From: Phoenix dactylifera
Lineage: Eukaryota > Streptophyta > Magnoliopsida > Arecales > Arecaceae
Reading direction: 5' to 3'
Length of the DNA stretch: 64,000 bases
Assembly: GCF_009389715.1 (NCBI RefSeq)
Contig: NC_052392.1
Coordinates: 37,753,410-37,817,409, forward strand
Shown in pieces: positions 1 to 10,987 of this stretch. The notes beneath the pieces are model-generated. The model made no database searches. It worked only from the letters and a program-made list of their open reading frames with translations, and had not been told where the DNA came from. The first letter of the stretch is position 1. Each line of letters opens with the position of its first letter. The translations under genes were made by a program, and so were the position numbers.

Positions 1-3000
1 TAGATGAACCAAGATGTCCCGCACAAGAACGAAAACAATGAAAGAAAAAAGGGCATGAACTCCACGCTTTTAGTTCGGATCACCAATCTCTGCATCAAAT
101 AGTAGAAGTCTATTAACAAATACACTTAATTTTCCTTTTAAAAATATAAAAAAATATTTAACTGAAGCTACATGTAAATTCATGAGCTAGCTAGCATATC
201 TCATCATCAGATGCAACTTGAATATCAACACCTAGAAAATTCAAATTGCTGGAAGCCTAATAGAGAAGTCTTCACCATGCTTACTGTAATTGATTTTTTT
301 TTGGATGAAGGTTAAGTGGAATAAGTATTTATCACAAGGTGCAAAAAATTAGGGTTAGATCAGTTTTCACTTAGCTACTGCTCTCATTTTTAACTGAGGT
401 GAGCTCTTCTTGGCTCATGTGGATGCATTGTCTTGGATTTTTATTTCCAAGTTGTCTGCTTGTTTTACACTTACCCTTCTGTTCTTTTCTTTTTTCTTTT
501 TTTTTGCCCTTTCTCACTGTAGTGTTACTGTGCTAGGGTAAAAAGCTAGGTGGGAACCATCGGCATGTGACATATGTTTACAAAATGGCAATAATTTTCT
601 TTTGGTTTCTTTTTATCCACAAGAAACGAAGATTTGTTTTCATTTTTTTATCCACAAAAAACAAACATTTTTTACAGTAAACTAGAACCTAGCATTTCAC
701 CATGGTCTCATGCAGTGAACAGGAAAACAGAAGTATAAAATGAAATGAAGAGAGCAAGAAGGTTGGTAAAGGTCTGGTACCATGATGAAGAGTGGCGAGC
801 CATACATTACGACGGAGAAAATGGAAGCAGCAAAACCGCAGAAGAGCTTGCGGGCGTGGCCATGGAGGGCGAGGAGAGAAACAAAGGCGACGATGGCGGA
901 GATGGCCACGACGATGACGAAGAAGCACAGCGTCTTAGTCCTCACCTTTCGGGGCGCGTACACAATGAAGATCACCACATACACCAGTTCGATCACCGTC
1001 CCCGCACCGTTGATCGTCGACACGAGCAGGTTGTTGGGCGACACGAACGGCAGCCCATACCTTAACACAAGAAGTTGAAATGAAGTCAGAGAAACAGAGA
1101 GAGGCTAGCCGTTGGAAGATTAGCTTGCATGGCTTTTAAATAAAACCCTATACTTTTATGACAAATTGCATACGGCCCCCTTCTTTTTCTTTTTTTTTCT
1201 GTTTTATGGTACGACGGCGGCTCACACACACCGGATGTTAATGCAGCCCATAAAGTCAAAAAGGATGAGAGAATATCAAGGAGATGAAACCCGAGTTGTT
1301 CCAAATAAAACTTTCAAAATGCTGAGCCGCAAAGAATGACACCGAGTTCGCTATATATATGAGTAGTCCTATGGAAGGCGCACTCATCTAAAAATTTATG
1401 GATGTCGTGAATCAACTACATATAAAGAAGCTAGATTTTAGGTTGTGTGGGCTTCAGTTAAACCAAGGCATACATTTCTTTTAATGAATCAACAAATGTT
1501 TAGATTCTTCTCCTCCATTTAGAGGATCCAAGAAAGCAATTTGAATTTGGATTTCCAATTGAATGGCTCTGCTCGAGCCACTTGAGACACATAACTCGAG
1601 TTGTTTACAGATAGCTTGTTAAAATTACAAGCTCCATCTACCTTTTGCAACTTGCGATGTGATAGAAAAGTCATTAGACCAAACTATATATACTTCTAGT
1701 AACTTGAATTATCTACATGAAAAGTGCCACAAGCTTCAAACTAAGCTCATGCTCCTCTTTTTGGGCATCATATACCCTATATAGACAAAATACAGGTCAA
1801 AAAGGGCTGCACATCTGGAAAAAAAAAGTATGCACAACTTTACTGCGTGATTCAGATGCGTTGATGCTGTTCGTACTTTTTTTAAAAAAAACAGCACTGC
1901 GTGGTCTCATTCAATAAATGGCCCAGGACCGACAGAGGGAGTTAGTTACCATGTGTGAATAGTAAAACTGGTGGGTTTTTATACCTCGAACTCTGAATAG
2001 TACCCTCCAAAAAAAAAATATGGATGTTAACACTTCGCCATGTTCTAAAGCTTCTGATGATTGCAATCTAAACATTTACCTGGCCATCTAAGTTACAAAA
2101 CCTTTGATATCTTAACCATACTTCACATGGAATTTGGCTTCATAACCCTATTAATTTGAAATCCAGTGCTTTAATTTCTTTTTGATCTTGAGTAAAAGCC
2201 TAAAGATCACCCATTCCACAATCCATTTACAATGGCATGGGAGAGCCCATGTGAAAGTTAGTCTACCTGGCTACCTCTCTTTCTCTCTTTGTTTCTTTGT
2301 TTATTATTCATCTTTATATTAGATTTTTGGCCAGCTTCAAGAATAAATACAAGATGAAGGGTTTCATCAAAAAAAAATGCGAGATGGAGGGCAAAAAGCT
2401 TACCAAGCAGAGAGGAAGCAATTGAGCAGGGTCATGTTGTAGGGTATCCCTGAAAAATCCTCTGTTGATTTGTGTTTTATAATCCTCCAAAACGTAACAC
2501 TAAAAACAAAAGAAAAGGTTAAAGATTGTGAAGAAAGATACTTCCATCCTACCATCTGACCATATAACTCTTTACAATAAAAAAAAAAAAGCCCCAACAC
2601 TGCTAAAATTTTAGATGTGTTCAGGATCCATCCAAGTTTTCATGAAAAAAACTCGAAAAAGAATATACATCACGAAAAGATCGATAAAAAGGATAAAGAA
2701 AGATTCATCCAGAGGTTGGACAACCACAAAAGAATTTTTAATCCCCCCCCCTCCTCAAGCACACAAGTAAATACAACAAATACGCAGGAAAATCATGCTT
2801 GGCTTTCAAGAAAACCATCAGAGAGCAAGCAAAGGTAAGAAGATCGGATTCCTGCAGTGGATGGGTAACAAAAAGAACGAACCCAACATCAATATCCATC
2901 TCCCAAAGAGAAGTTCACAAAAGCTGAGAAGACAGAGGAAGAGAGAACAAAGGAGAAAAGGGAAGGATAAAGTGATTCGATACTTACATGGGAGACAAGA

Positions 3001-3165
3001 AGAGGAAAAGAGCAGTTGCATTCCCTGCCCAAAATCACAACCAGATCACACTCTGACTCAACGTTAAAGAGAAAAAGAGCAAAAATGAGCACAAAGAGGC
3101 CACGAGGAGAGAAAGGAAGAGAGAAACCCACCAAAGATTCCAAACAAGAAGTGCGCCACCTCCAT
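1..3165 (-). CDS. SWEET1: SWEET1-like bidirectional sugar transporter (partial, 3' end off window)
   Basis: SWEET (MtN3/saliva) proteins are seven-helix plasma-membrane uniporters that move sucrose or hexoses. Coding exons on the minus strand are 3132-3165, 2988-3024, 2404-2499, 781-1060 and 1-89 (incomplete), all with GT-AG borders and compatible phases. Exon 1 gives MEVAHFLFGIFG. Exon 2 is the classic 37-bp mini-exon (NATALFLFLSP). Exon 3 carries TFWRIIKHKSTEDFSGIPY, exon 4 YGLPFVSPNNLLVSTINGAG plus the linker helix region, and exon 5 RLVIRTKSVEFMPFFLSLF, the start of the second MtN3 repeat. No frame break was seen. The remaining second repeat (roughly the last 70-80 residues) lies left of the window. 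The residue pattern matches clade I (SWEET1), whose members mostly carry glucose; substrate is inferred from the family. The start is the first ATG, two codons before the conserved Ala-His. Confidence 0.93.
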
Positions 3166-3262
3166 TTCTTCTACCCTCAAGAACCAGAAACTGCAACACT
3201 TCAGAAAAAAACCTCACAGGGTGAATAGAATGGCTATGTCTCTGGGAGGCAGCCATCTATCT

Positions 3263-3272
3263 CTATATATAT
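3263..3272 (-). promoter_or_regulatory. TATA-like element of the SWEET gene
   Basis: On the minus strand ATATATAGAG lies about 100 bases upstream of the SWEET start codon, a normal distance for a TATA box with a short leader. It abuts a (TGTA)n microsatellite at 3270-3290, so the TA-richness could be coincidental. Confidence 0.4.
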
Positions 3273-3299
3273 GTATGTATGTATGTATATAGGGAGGGT

Positions 3300-3735
3300 T
3301 CTTGGAAACATGGGCATCCTCATTTAGATGCACTTAGATTTGCCCGAAGATAACAAAAAAGAGCTCTATACAGTGAATTACTCTTTTAACTTTATTTGAC
3401 TCAATAAACTGGGGGTTGCATCCCGCTACCTCCTATTTCCACCAAAGAAAGAGAGACTACCTGCCTTCTTTGGGGCTGGACAGGGGAACAAACAGTGGGC
3501 TAAAGTACGAAGTTTTAGATATATCCACAATCCAATACCGGATTAGCGGTTGTCATTAAAGAAAATTTTCCAAATATCAGCAGTTTTATCTTTCCGTATC
3601 AAGAGCAGCCTATGCATTCTCGTACTTTTTATTGATCTCGATTTCTTGAAAAAAAAACAATTCATGCCACCTTAAACAAAAGAAAGGAAAAGAAAAATCA
3701 AGTGCTGGTCTGTTGTAAGAATTAAAGTGAATTGG
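3300..3735. other. Intergenic spacer upstream of SWEET
   Basis: AT-rich sequence holding the distal promoter of the minus-strand SWEET gene. I see no ORF with family resemblance, no RNA gene and no clear repeat. Confidence 0.4.
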
Positions 3736-3850
3736 ATAATATCCATCCGGATTTATTTTCTTTCCAAATTTATTTGGATATGGATAGAAATTTGAGCATC
3801 CGACTCATATCCATATCCAAAAAAAAATAGATATAGATATGGATAGACAA
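3736..3850. repeat. Dispersed repeat rich in the GGATATGGATA word
   Basis: Several direct and inverted copies of GGATATGGATA / TATCCATATCC lie within about 100 bases. A similar stretch recurs inside the NAC gene intron near 24440-24680, so this is a dispersed, probably transposon-derived family. No terminal structure could be fixed. Confidence 0.45.
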
Positions 3851-3887
3851 CTATCCGATCCTTATCCGAATATTAGATTCTAATTGT

Positions 3888-4129
3888 AACTTTATTTAAG
3901 AAAGATAAATGATCACATTAACATGCTATATATAAATATATATATTTATGAATATGAATTTGGATATTGTTTTGGATTATGTGACGAATGGTTATGATCT
4001 TATCAATAGTAACTTTATTTAAGAAAAATAAATGATCACATTAACATGCTATATGCATATATATTTATGAATATGAATTTAGATATTGTTTTGGATCATG
4101 TGACGAATGGTTATGATCTCATCAATAGT
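3888..4129. repeat. Two-copy tandem duplication of about 120 bp
   Basis: Copy 1 (3888-4010) and copy 2 (4011-4129) both run from AACTTTATTTAAGAAA to GATCTNATCAATAGT in the same order and abut without spacer. They differ by a few substitutions and a short length change in an internal TA-rich run. Neither copy encodes anything recognisable. Confidence 0.9.
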
Positions 4130-6888
4130 GTCTTTTCAAATTAGATTTTTCTATATGTGTTAGCAGATTGGTTGCTATGTTATGGTAATAGTTAGCATGT
4201 TGATTCATGAATGGAAAGGCTTGATGGCTATATATTTGTGAATTTGGTTTTGGATATGGTTAGCATGTTGATGCATTTGGCTAATTCAAAATGAATTAAT
4301 ATTCAATGCATGACGATTATATCATCAATGGAATGCATGAACACGAATGCTATGTCATATGAGTTGCTTTTTATGCATAAAAATGAACCTATTTATAATA
4401 TCTATCTATCTCTAAACTATTGAATGAAGAGAAATAAGTTAGGAGATTATGTATTTAGTGTAGAGCCATAGCATCACTCGATAGCCACAACTACCTATCT
4501 TATGTACAAGCAGCATTCAATACATGTATTTCATTTAATGATTAATGGAGGTAATCTCATGAAATAATTAATATCTGAGGTAAATTCTCGTCCCATCATT
4601 TTATTTATGTGAATTATTTTGGTCCAAATGATGCATGGGAGTAGTAACTATGAGATTGTGATGAGACTATGAATGAATACAATTCATTCAAGTGAAAGAA
4701 AAATGATTTTGGAACGACCTTGTCAACCAGTGAAGCATCTGGGATTTGATCCCTGCTAGAGTTTTTTAGGCTGGAGTAAACTATTAGCCACTAGTCCTTA
4801 GTACTCGGCCTCAACACTAATAATAGCTTGACTTCAGGGATGAGGGAGGAGAGGTGAGAGATTAGTGAACTGATTAATAAGCATTTTTCTTTTCATCTTT
4901 TTAATCTTATTGAAACCACAATTGAAACGAATAGTTAGTTCATTTAATTCAAAATACTGTAGTATATCTTAAAAGTATTTCAAATAGTTTTAGAAAACTT
5001 AAAAAAAAGAATAGTGCAATACATGTTTGAGAAAAGAATGAGACAATAAAAATAAACTTAAAAATACAAATCAGAAATTAAAATTTAAAATAAAACACAA
5101 TAAGAAAATAAAAATAAAGATATAAAAGTTAAATCAAAACAAAATTCCTATAAAAACTGAAATGAGGGATGGTGAGAGATATAAAAAAGAGGAATAGATA
5201 AAAATATTCTATTTATTTCTTGTTTTTAAATTGGATGGAATATATTTGGAGTTGAAAGGAGGATGTTTTAAAGGGAAAAAGTTAAAATTAAATATGAAAA
5301 TGAATATTTAAAAAGCAAACCCTTATATTTTATATAACTAGCACTCAAGCATATGTGATGTATATGTAAAAAATAATAGATAAAATAAAAATATAATTAT
5401 ACTCAATATATCATAGATAGAATAAGAAAGTAATAAATTTAATATATAAACTCAGAATTAGGGAGAAAGCTACAGGACATGGGCTTGATAAGTTGGAGAG
5501 AAAGTACTACAAAATTTATATCTAAATTAATCAGAAGAAGTTCGAATTAGAGAGAGTATAATCCTTAAAGGTTTGAATTGTTTTTTTTTTTTGTTATATT
5601 GCTCTCTCATTTTATCATAGTAGCAATCAAACATATGCAATGCATGTTTCAAAAGAATTATTTAATTTTAGATTTTTCCTATACCTTTTTTTTTGTATTT
5701 TCACCCTTAAAAAAACGTGATTAGAATCCTAGTAATACTTTTCATTCTTTTTTCTCAAGTTAGGATTTTGACTATTTAATTTCTTTAAAACTAATTGTTT
5801 TATTTAAAATAGAAATCAATTATGTAATATAATAGAAATAAAAAGGTATTTTAGGAAGAAAAAAGACAGACCCGTTTGATGTGCAATATTAGGTTCGGAT
5901 TGCAACTTTCGCATGAAAGAATGATTGGTCTTTTTTCGCAACATCAACTACTTGATCATTACTTCCACAAATATCAAAACACTCCAAACTTTTCTCCTAT
6001 CCATTTGCAAGGATCTCAAAATGGCCATTACGTCATCCAACGATTGGCATCACCAAAAAAAAAAAAAAAGATGAATCATTCTTCCCTGACGAAGATACAA
6101 CCTGAACCCTGCCATATTCAGCAAATTCAAGATGAATTGATAAAATAGGTCCACTAGGTTTTAGAAAACTCATTACCAAATTGATATATACTTCTATTAC
6201 AGAAGAGTTCATTCCTGAATCTGATCTGATAATTGGCTGAAGTTTCATTGCACAATTGAATGGTCCCAGGAGCATGAGGGCTATAACGCTTAATTCCCTG
6301 TGGGACACATTCTACGCAGGACAAGAATCTAGAGACAAGTTGGCAAGGCAGTAGAAGCTTTCGGACTTGAAGCTGGCCAAAGAATTTGGAAGGGAGTGCA
6401 GACGATTGACATGCAAGACGAGCTCGGGCCCTTCGTTGTTCGGCCAAAAGGATGAGGAGAGGTAGGTCGGCGTGCTGCGTTTCTGGCCTTTTTCCAGGCG
6501 GGAATCCTTCGCCTGTGGCTCCGAGTGAGACGTAAAGTGTCGTGGACGTCAACTTCCGACAGGCCATGGCGGGTAAAGCTGGATCGTTTGGAGTTTTTTT
6601 CTTCTCAAATTTGGCGGCAAGCATTTGTTGCCGACTACCCACTGCACTTCCATGGTGGCCGAGTGATGATGTCCTCTCACGGGGAAGATTCTCACTAAGA
6701 AAAAGTAATTCAGATCGGATCTTAAGCTTAAGCGTCGCACGTCAAAACAATTTTGTAGTTATCAGTGTCTCGATGATGATCTCTTCGTTGCTTCTCCAAA
6801 TTATTGTCTTAAAGTACGTATGTTACGAGCAATCATTGCCAACGGAGATGTTTTCCACCTTTGTTTGTACCAGAGGAATGCGTAAATA
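4130..6888. other. AT-rich intergenic region, no supported gene
   Basis: Mostly low-complexity A/T sequence to about 5870. The 6154-6642 stretch is GC-richer and has open frames on both strands, but none has a recognisable domain, splice structure or start context. It could be an old transposon or gene fragment; I make no functional call. Confidence 0.4.
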
Positions 6889-6929
<41 letters not shown>

Positions 6930-6961
6930 ATATGTATGTAGAGAGAGAGAGAGAGAGAGAA
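6889..6961. repeat. Compound microsatellite (TG)n(TA)n(TATG)n(GA)n
   Basis: Uninterrupted dinucleotide runs TG, then TA, then TATG-type, then about eleven GA units. Likely length-polymorphic. Confidence 0.95.
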
Positions 6962-8164
6962 AGGGAGGGCCAAGTTCAACATATACCCCAGTGTAACTTT
7001 ATAAAGTTACATATTCTTTGAATTTGATAACAAGAGCATCTTTTTTTTATGATCTAAATTATTAGATGTAATTTATTTTTTAAATTTGTTTACTAATAAT
7101 TATATAATATAGAGATTTTTAGCCTATATATTAAACAGTTAAAAATAATATGATTTTTGGTGCATAGACTTAAACTTTTGGGCCTTGCCTGTCTCGCTCT
7201 CATCCGTTTTTTTGTCTCCGAGCCTACCGCCAACTTCTATACTTGCCACCTCTACCGCATCTTTTACACCAACTTACGCTTCTAGCTCATCTTGCCCGCC
7301 TCACCCGAATTCCACCCCATCATTGCTGCCTTCCGCATCCCTGGTCTCTTTGACCATTATGGTGCCCTCAGCTTCGCCACTTTCAAAGAGCGGAGCGGTG
7401 CTCCAAAGGTGGAGGATGCAGGCTAGGCCTGTGGAGGAGGGCAGAGAGGAGCAATACTGTGGAGAGAGAGGTGCCTAGGGTTCATTCACTTGAGATGGGG
7501 GTGGAGTACTTTTTTTTTTTCTTATGCTGAGGTGGCCAGACAGATATACATGGCAAAAAAAAAAATAGTATACTATTGAGTTGGTACAATAGATATTGGA
7601 TATAATTTTTTTGGTACATACAGTACTATATTATCTGCTTTGTACCAAACCAATAACTTACTGCCACCAACCTTTTTTTTTTTTGCAGATCTTAGGTGCA
7701 GGAACCAGCAGGTGGAAAATGATAACAACAGCCATTTTCATGTGCCAAAGAAATTTTGTTTCCAACATGAAAAATGATTTTCAAAGTGAGGATTCTCGTG
7801 TCCCTGCGAACTAGCCTTTAAAATTTAAGAGACGCTAGTAAGGCTTGAACAATGAATCTTGGTTCGGCTGATTGGCACCGGAGATTCGATCTTGGTGCGA
7901 TCCACGGCAGGTTAGATTTGGAATGCTCGATCCAAAAAAAAAAAGAAATAAATTTTTTATTTTTTAAAAAAAATAAAAAAAGGGATCAGGCGAGTTAGAT
8001 ATAAATCGGATCGCGGTTGACCATTTTTAACTCACTGGCAGGTTCGGTAGAGTTCAGATCTGGCTTCGTGAGCTTTTCCATATGACCTCAACCGATCAAC
8101 TTGGCTCGAACCCACTGATTGCCACCCTTTCTAATTAGCAGGTCCAAATGAGCTTGTTGATTTG
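6962..8164. other. Intergenic, low-complexity and C/T-rich segments
   Basis: Contains a C/T-rich open frame (7185-7478, 97 codons of Ser/Pro/Leu-rich sequence) with no recognisable domain, and A-runs near 7555 and 7937. Nothing supports a gene. Confidence 0.35.
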
Positions 8165-8505
8165 TTTTTTCTTTCAATTGCTTTGTGTATCCATGAAGCA
8201 GCCTATGCTTCTTTTCACCAAAACAGCTTCTTGGGCACATCTCCAATGATCTTGGTTCGGATCTGAAGTCTTTTTGTTCTATGTCAAGTATGAATACAAT
8301 CAGTTTTCTATGGACGCTACAATCAAGTCTTGGTTTACCTCTTCTTTCAACTGCTTCTTGTGTCCAGTGGGCAGTCTAATGTTTCTTTTTCAAAAAAAAA
8401 AAAAAAAAAAACTGCAGCTTGAGACATATCTCATATGATTGCTTTAAGTCTTTCAGTTCCATGTCAATTATGAACACATTCAAGTAATCTATGGACATGG
8501 GCCAC
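8165..8505. repeat. Diverged tandem duplication, about 175-bp unit
   Basis: The order of words CTTTCAA(T/C)TGCTT, GTGT(A/C)CA, CTTCTTTT/GTTTCTTTTTC, GACATATCTC-like, TAAGTCTTTC-like, CCATGTCAA(G/T)TATGAA and TCTATGGAC occurs twice, at about 8165-8325 and 8345-8500. The second copy contains an A-run near 8391-8410. Function unknown. Confidence 0.6.
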
Positions 8506-8924
8506 CACATTGCGTCCAATTCTAGTGCAGGTGGCATTCTTATCACTAAGAAATTAAGAAAAATGCTCCAAGTGACTTGGTCTATTTTAATGCATCATGA
8601 CACATAGACCTTGTCGGCTGATAGTGTGAAATCTTGACTGAGTTTGCATTATTACTTAGCAATAGAGACCTTTTGGATGGTGAAACTTGAGAAGTCTTGT
8701 TTGGTCGGGAAAATTTTTATTTTGCACTAAGAGGGCAGTACTCCATGATTTTTGGCTTTATATAGCATCCATCTAGCTATCGATAAATTTGTATTACAAA
8801 CTCATGGAGATAGTACTAAAATTTAAGTAGATTATAAGTAGAAGCTCAAAGAGTAGAGATGGGTGTCCTGCAAGGACTAGGATTATGGTAGCCCAAATCT
8901 AACTTTTCTTATACACCCGACCAT

Positions 8925-10987
8925 GTTTAAATTTTTGCAGTATTTCTTTTATGTAGATCAATTGGTCAATACAACTCTTCTCGGAAAAAGAAATTGTCTT
9001 TAAATTTAATTTTTTTACTTCCTTTTTGGTGAGATATAGTGGAGGCATACATCATTTGATCCGAACCATGGTTCTCTCCACTTGGGAGATGCCAGCCATA
9101 TAAGATAATACTACTTTGCTTGTTTTTGCTTTAATTTTACTTGTTTAAATTTTTGCAGTATTTCTTTTATGTAAATCAATAGGTCAATACAACTCTTCTC
9201 AGGAAAAAAAATTGTGTTTAAATTTAATTTTTTACTTTTTCTTTTTTTGTGAGATGTAGTGGAGGCGCACATCATCTGATCCGAACCATAGTCCCCTCCA
9301 CTTGGGAGATGCCGGCCATATAAGATAATACTGCTTTGCTTGTTTTTGCTTTAATTTCATTTGTTAAATTCTAAAATTAATGTAATTTGAGAGATCCTGT
9401 TCATTTTGATACAAGAGATGTTGGTTTGATCCTTCCTCTCCAATTTTTGCTTGGGATCCCATCCATGTCAGTTTGAAAACAATATGTTCAAGAACTTGAG
9501 AATTGTTATTCTCAATCATTATTTTATTTGCAACATAATGTTATGCGACCCTCAAAAATGGTAAACCCTAAAAAGTGTGGAATGCATTCTAAATTAACAC
9601 ACCTTATTTCATAAAGGCAATCATGATAGTGAGCTCGTGTATTATGTTATTCGGTGCCTTCATTCGTAGTTTTGGTGCTAGGTATAAACACCATTACATA
9701 ATCAAGTATGGTCAAGGCAATTGTTCTCTAAATTGCAATATTAGCACTATGGCAAGGATATATTTCATCTATGTTTACCATGTTATTGAGATCTTAATAT
9801 TGTTTTTATTTACATATCTAATAGCTTGATTTTCTTCGAATACTAGATAGCTTTATTTCCTATTAAGAAGGTTTCAGAAAAAGAAATTATGTTTAAATTT
9901 AATTTTTTACTTTCTTTTTTGTGCGATGTAGTGGAGGCGCACATCATCTGGTTCGAATCATAGTCCTCTCCACTTGGGAGATGCCAGCCATATAAGATAA
10001 TATTACTTTGCTTGTTTTTGCTTTAATTTTATTTGTTTAAATTTTTGCAGTAGTTTTTTATGTATATCAATTGGTCAATACAAGTTTTCTCGGAAAAAAA
10101 AATTGTGTTTAAATTTAATTTTTTACTTCCTTTTCTGTGAGATGTAGTGGAGGCACACATCATCTGGTCCGAACCATGGTCCCCTCCACTTGGAAGATGC
10201 CAACCATATAAGATAATGCTACTTCGCTTGTTTTTGCTTTAATTTCACTTGTTTAAATTTTTGCAGTATTTCTTTTATGTAGATCAATTGGTCAATACAA
10301 CTCTTCTCGAGAAAAAAAAATTGTGTTTATATTTAATTTTTTACTTTCTTTTTTGTGAGATGTAGTGGAGGCGCACATCATCTGATCCGAACCATAGTCC
10401 CCTCCACTTGGGAGATGCCGGCATATAAGATAATACTGCTTTGCTTGTTTTTGCTTTAATTTTATTTGTTAAATTCTAAAATTAATGTAATTTGAGAGAT
10501 CCTGTTCATTTTGATACAAGAGATGTTGGTTTTATCCTTCCTCTCCTCCATTTTTTGCTTGGGATCCCATCCATGTCAGTTCTTAAACAATGTGTTCAAG
10601 TACTTGAGAATTGTTATTCTCAATCATTATTTTATTTGCAACATAATGTTATGCGACCCTAAAAAATGGTAAACCCTAAAAAGTGTGGAATGCATTCTAA
10701 ACACACCTTATTTCATAAAGGCAATCATGATAGTGAGCTTGTGTATTATGTTCTTCAATGCCGTCATTCATAGTTTTGGTGCTAGGTATAAACACTATTA
10801 CATAATCAAGTATGGTCAAGGCAATTGTTCTCTAAATTGCAATATTAGCACTATGGCAAGAATATATTTCATCTATATTTACCATGTTATTGAGATCTTA
10901 ATATTGTTTTTATTTACATATCTAATAGCTTGATTTTCTTCGAATACTAGATAGCTTTATTTCCTATTAAGAAGGTTTCAGAAAAAG
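8925..10987. repeat. Higher-order repeat: A-A-B-a-A-A-B array
   Basis: Unit A is about 215 bp, starting GTTTAAATTTTTGCAG and containing GTGGAGGCGCACATCATCTG and CCACTTGGGAGATGCC. It occurs at 8925-9141, 9143-9360, 10035-10250 and 10251-10464, plus a 5'-truncated copy at about 9882-10034. Unit B (about 520 bp) occurs at 9361-9880 and 10465-10987. The pattern is a 1.1-kb A-A-B block duplicated in tandem (offset about 1104-1110 bp) with a partial A at the junction. Each B carries a related 68-codon open frame (from 9623 and from 10727), but the two differ mainly by amino-acid-changing substitutions, so they are probably not genes. Confidence 0.88.

Noticed and set aside
6154..6642. Minus-strand 162-codon frame
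   Set aside because: No recognisable domain, no supporting splice sites or promoter, and a competing plus-strand frame over the same bases.
9945..9965. GGTTCGAATCA, resembling a tRNA B box
   Set aside because: It is a variant of a word repeated in every A unit of the array, and no A box or cloverleaf is present nearby.
9623..10933. Pair of similar 68-82 codon open frames, possible small paralogous membrane proteins
   Set aside because: They are parts of repeat unit B. The two copies differ mostly at amino-acid-changing positions, showing no constraint, and the longer second start arises from a small deletion. No known family.
8925..10987. CRISPR-like regularly spaced repeat
   Set aside because: Units are about 215 bp of continuous similarity without unique spacers, in a plant nuclear context.
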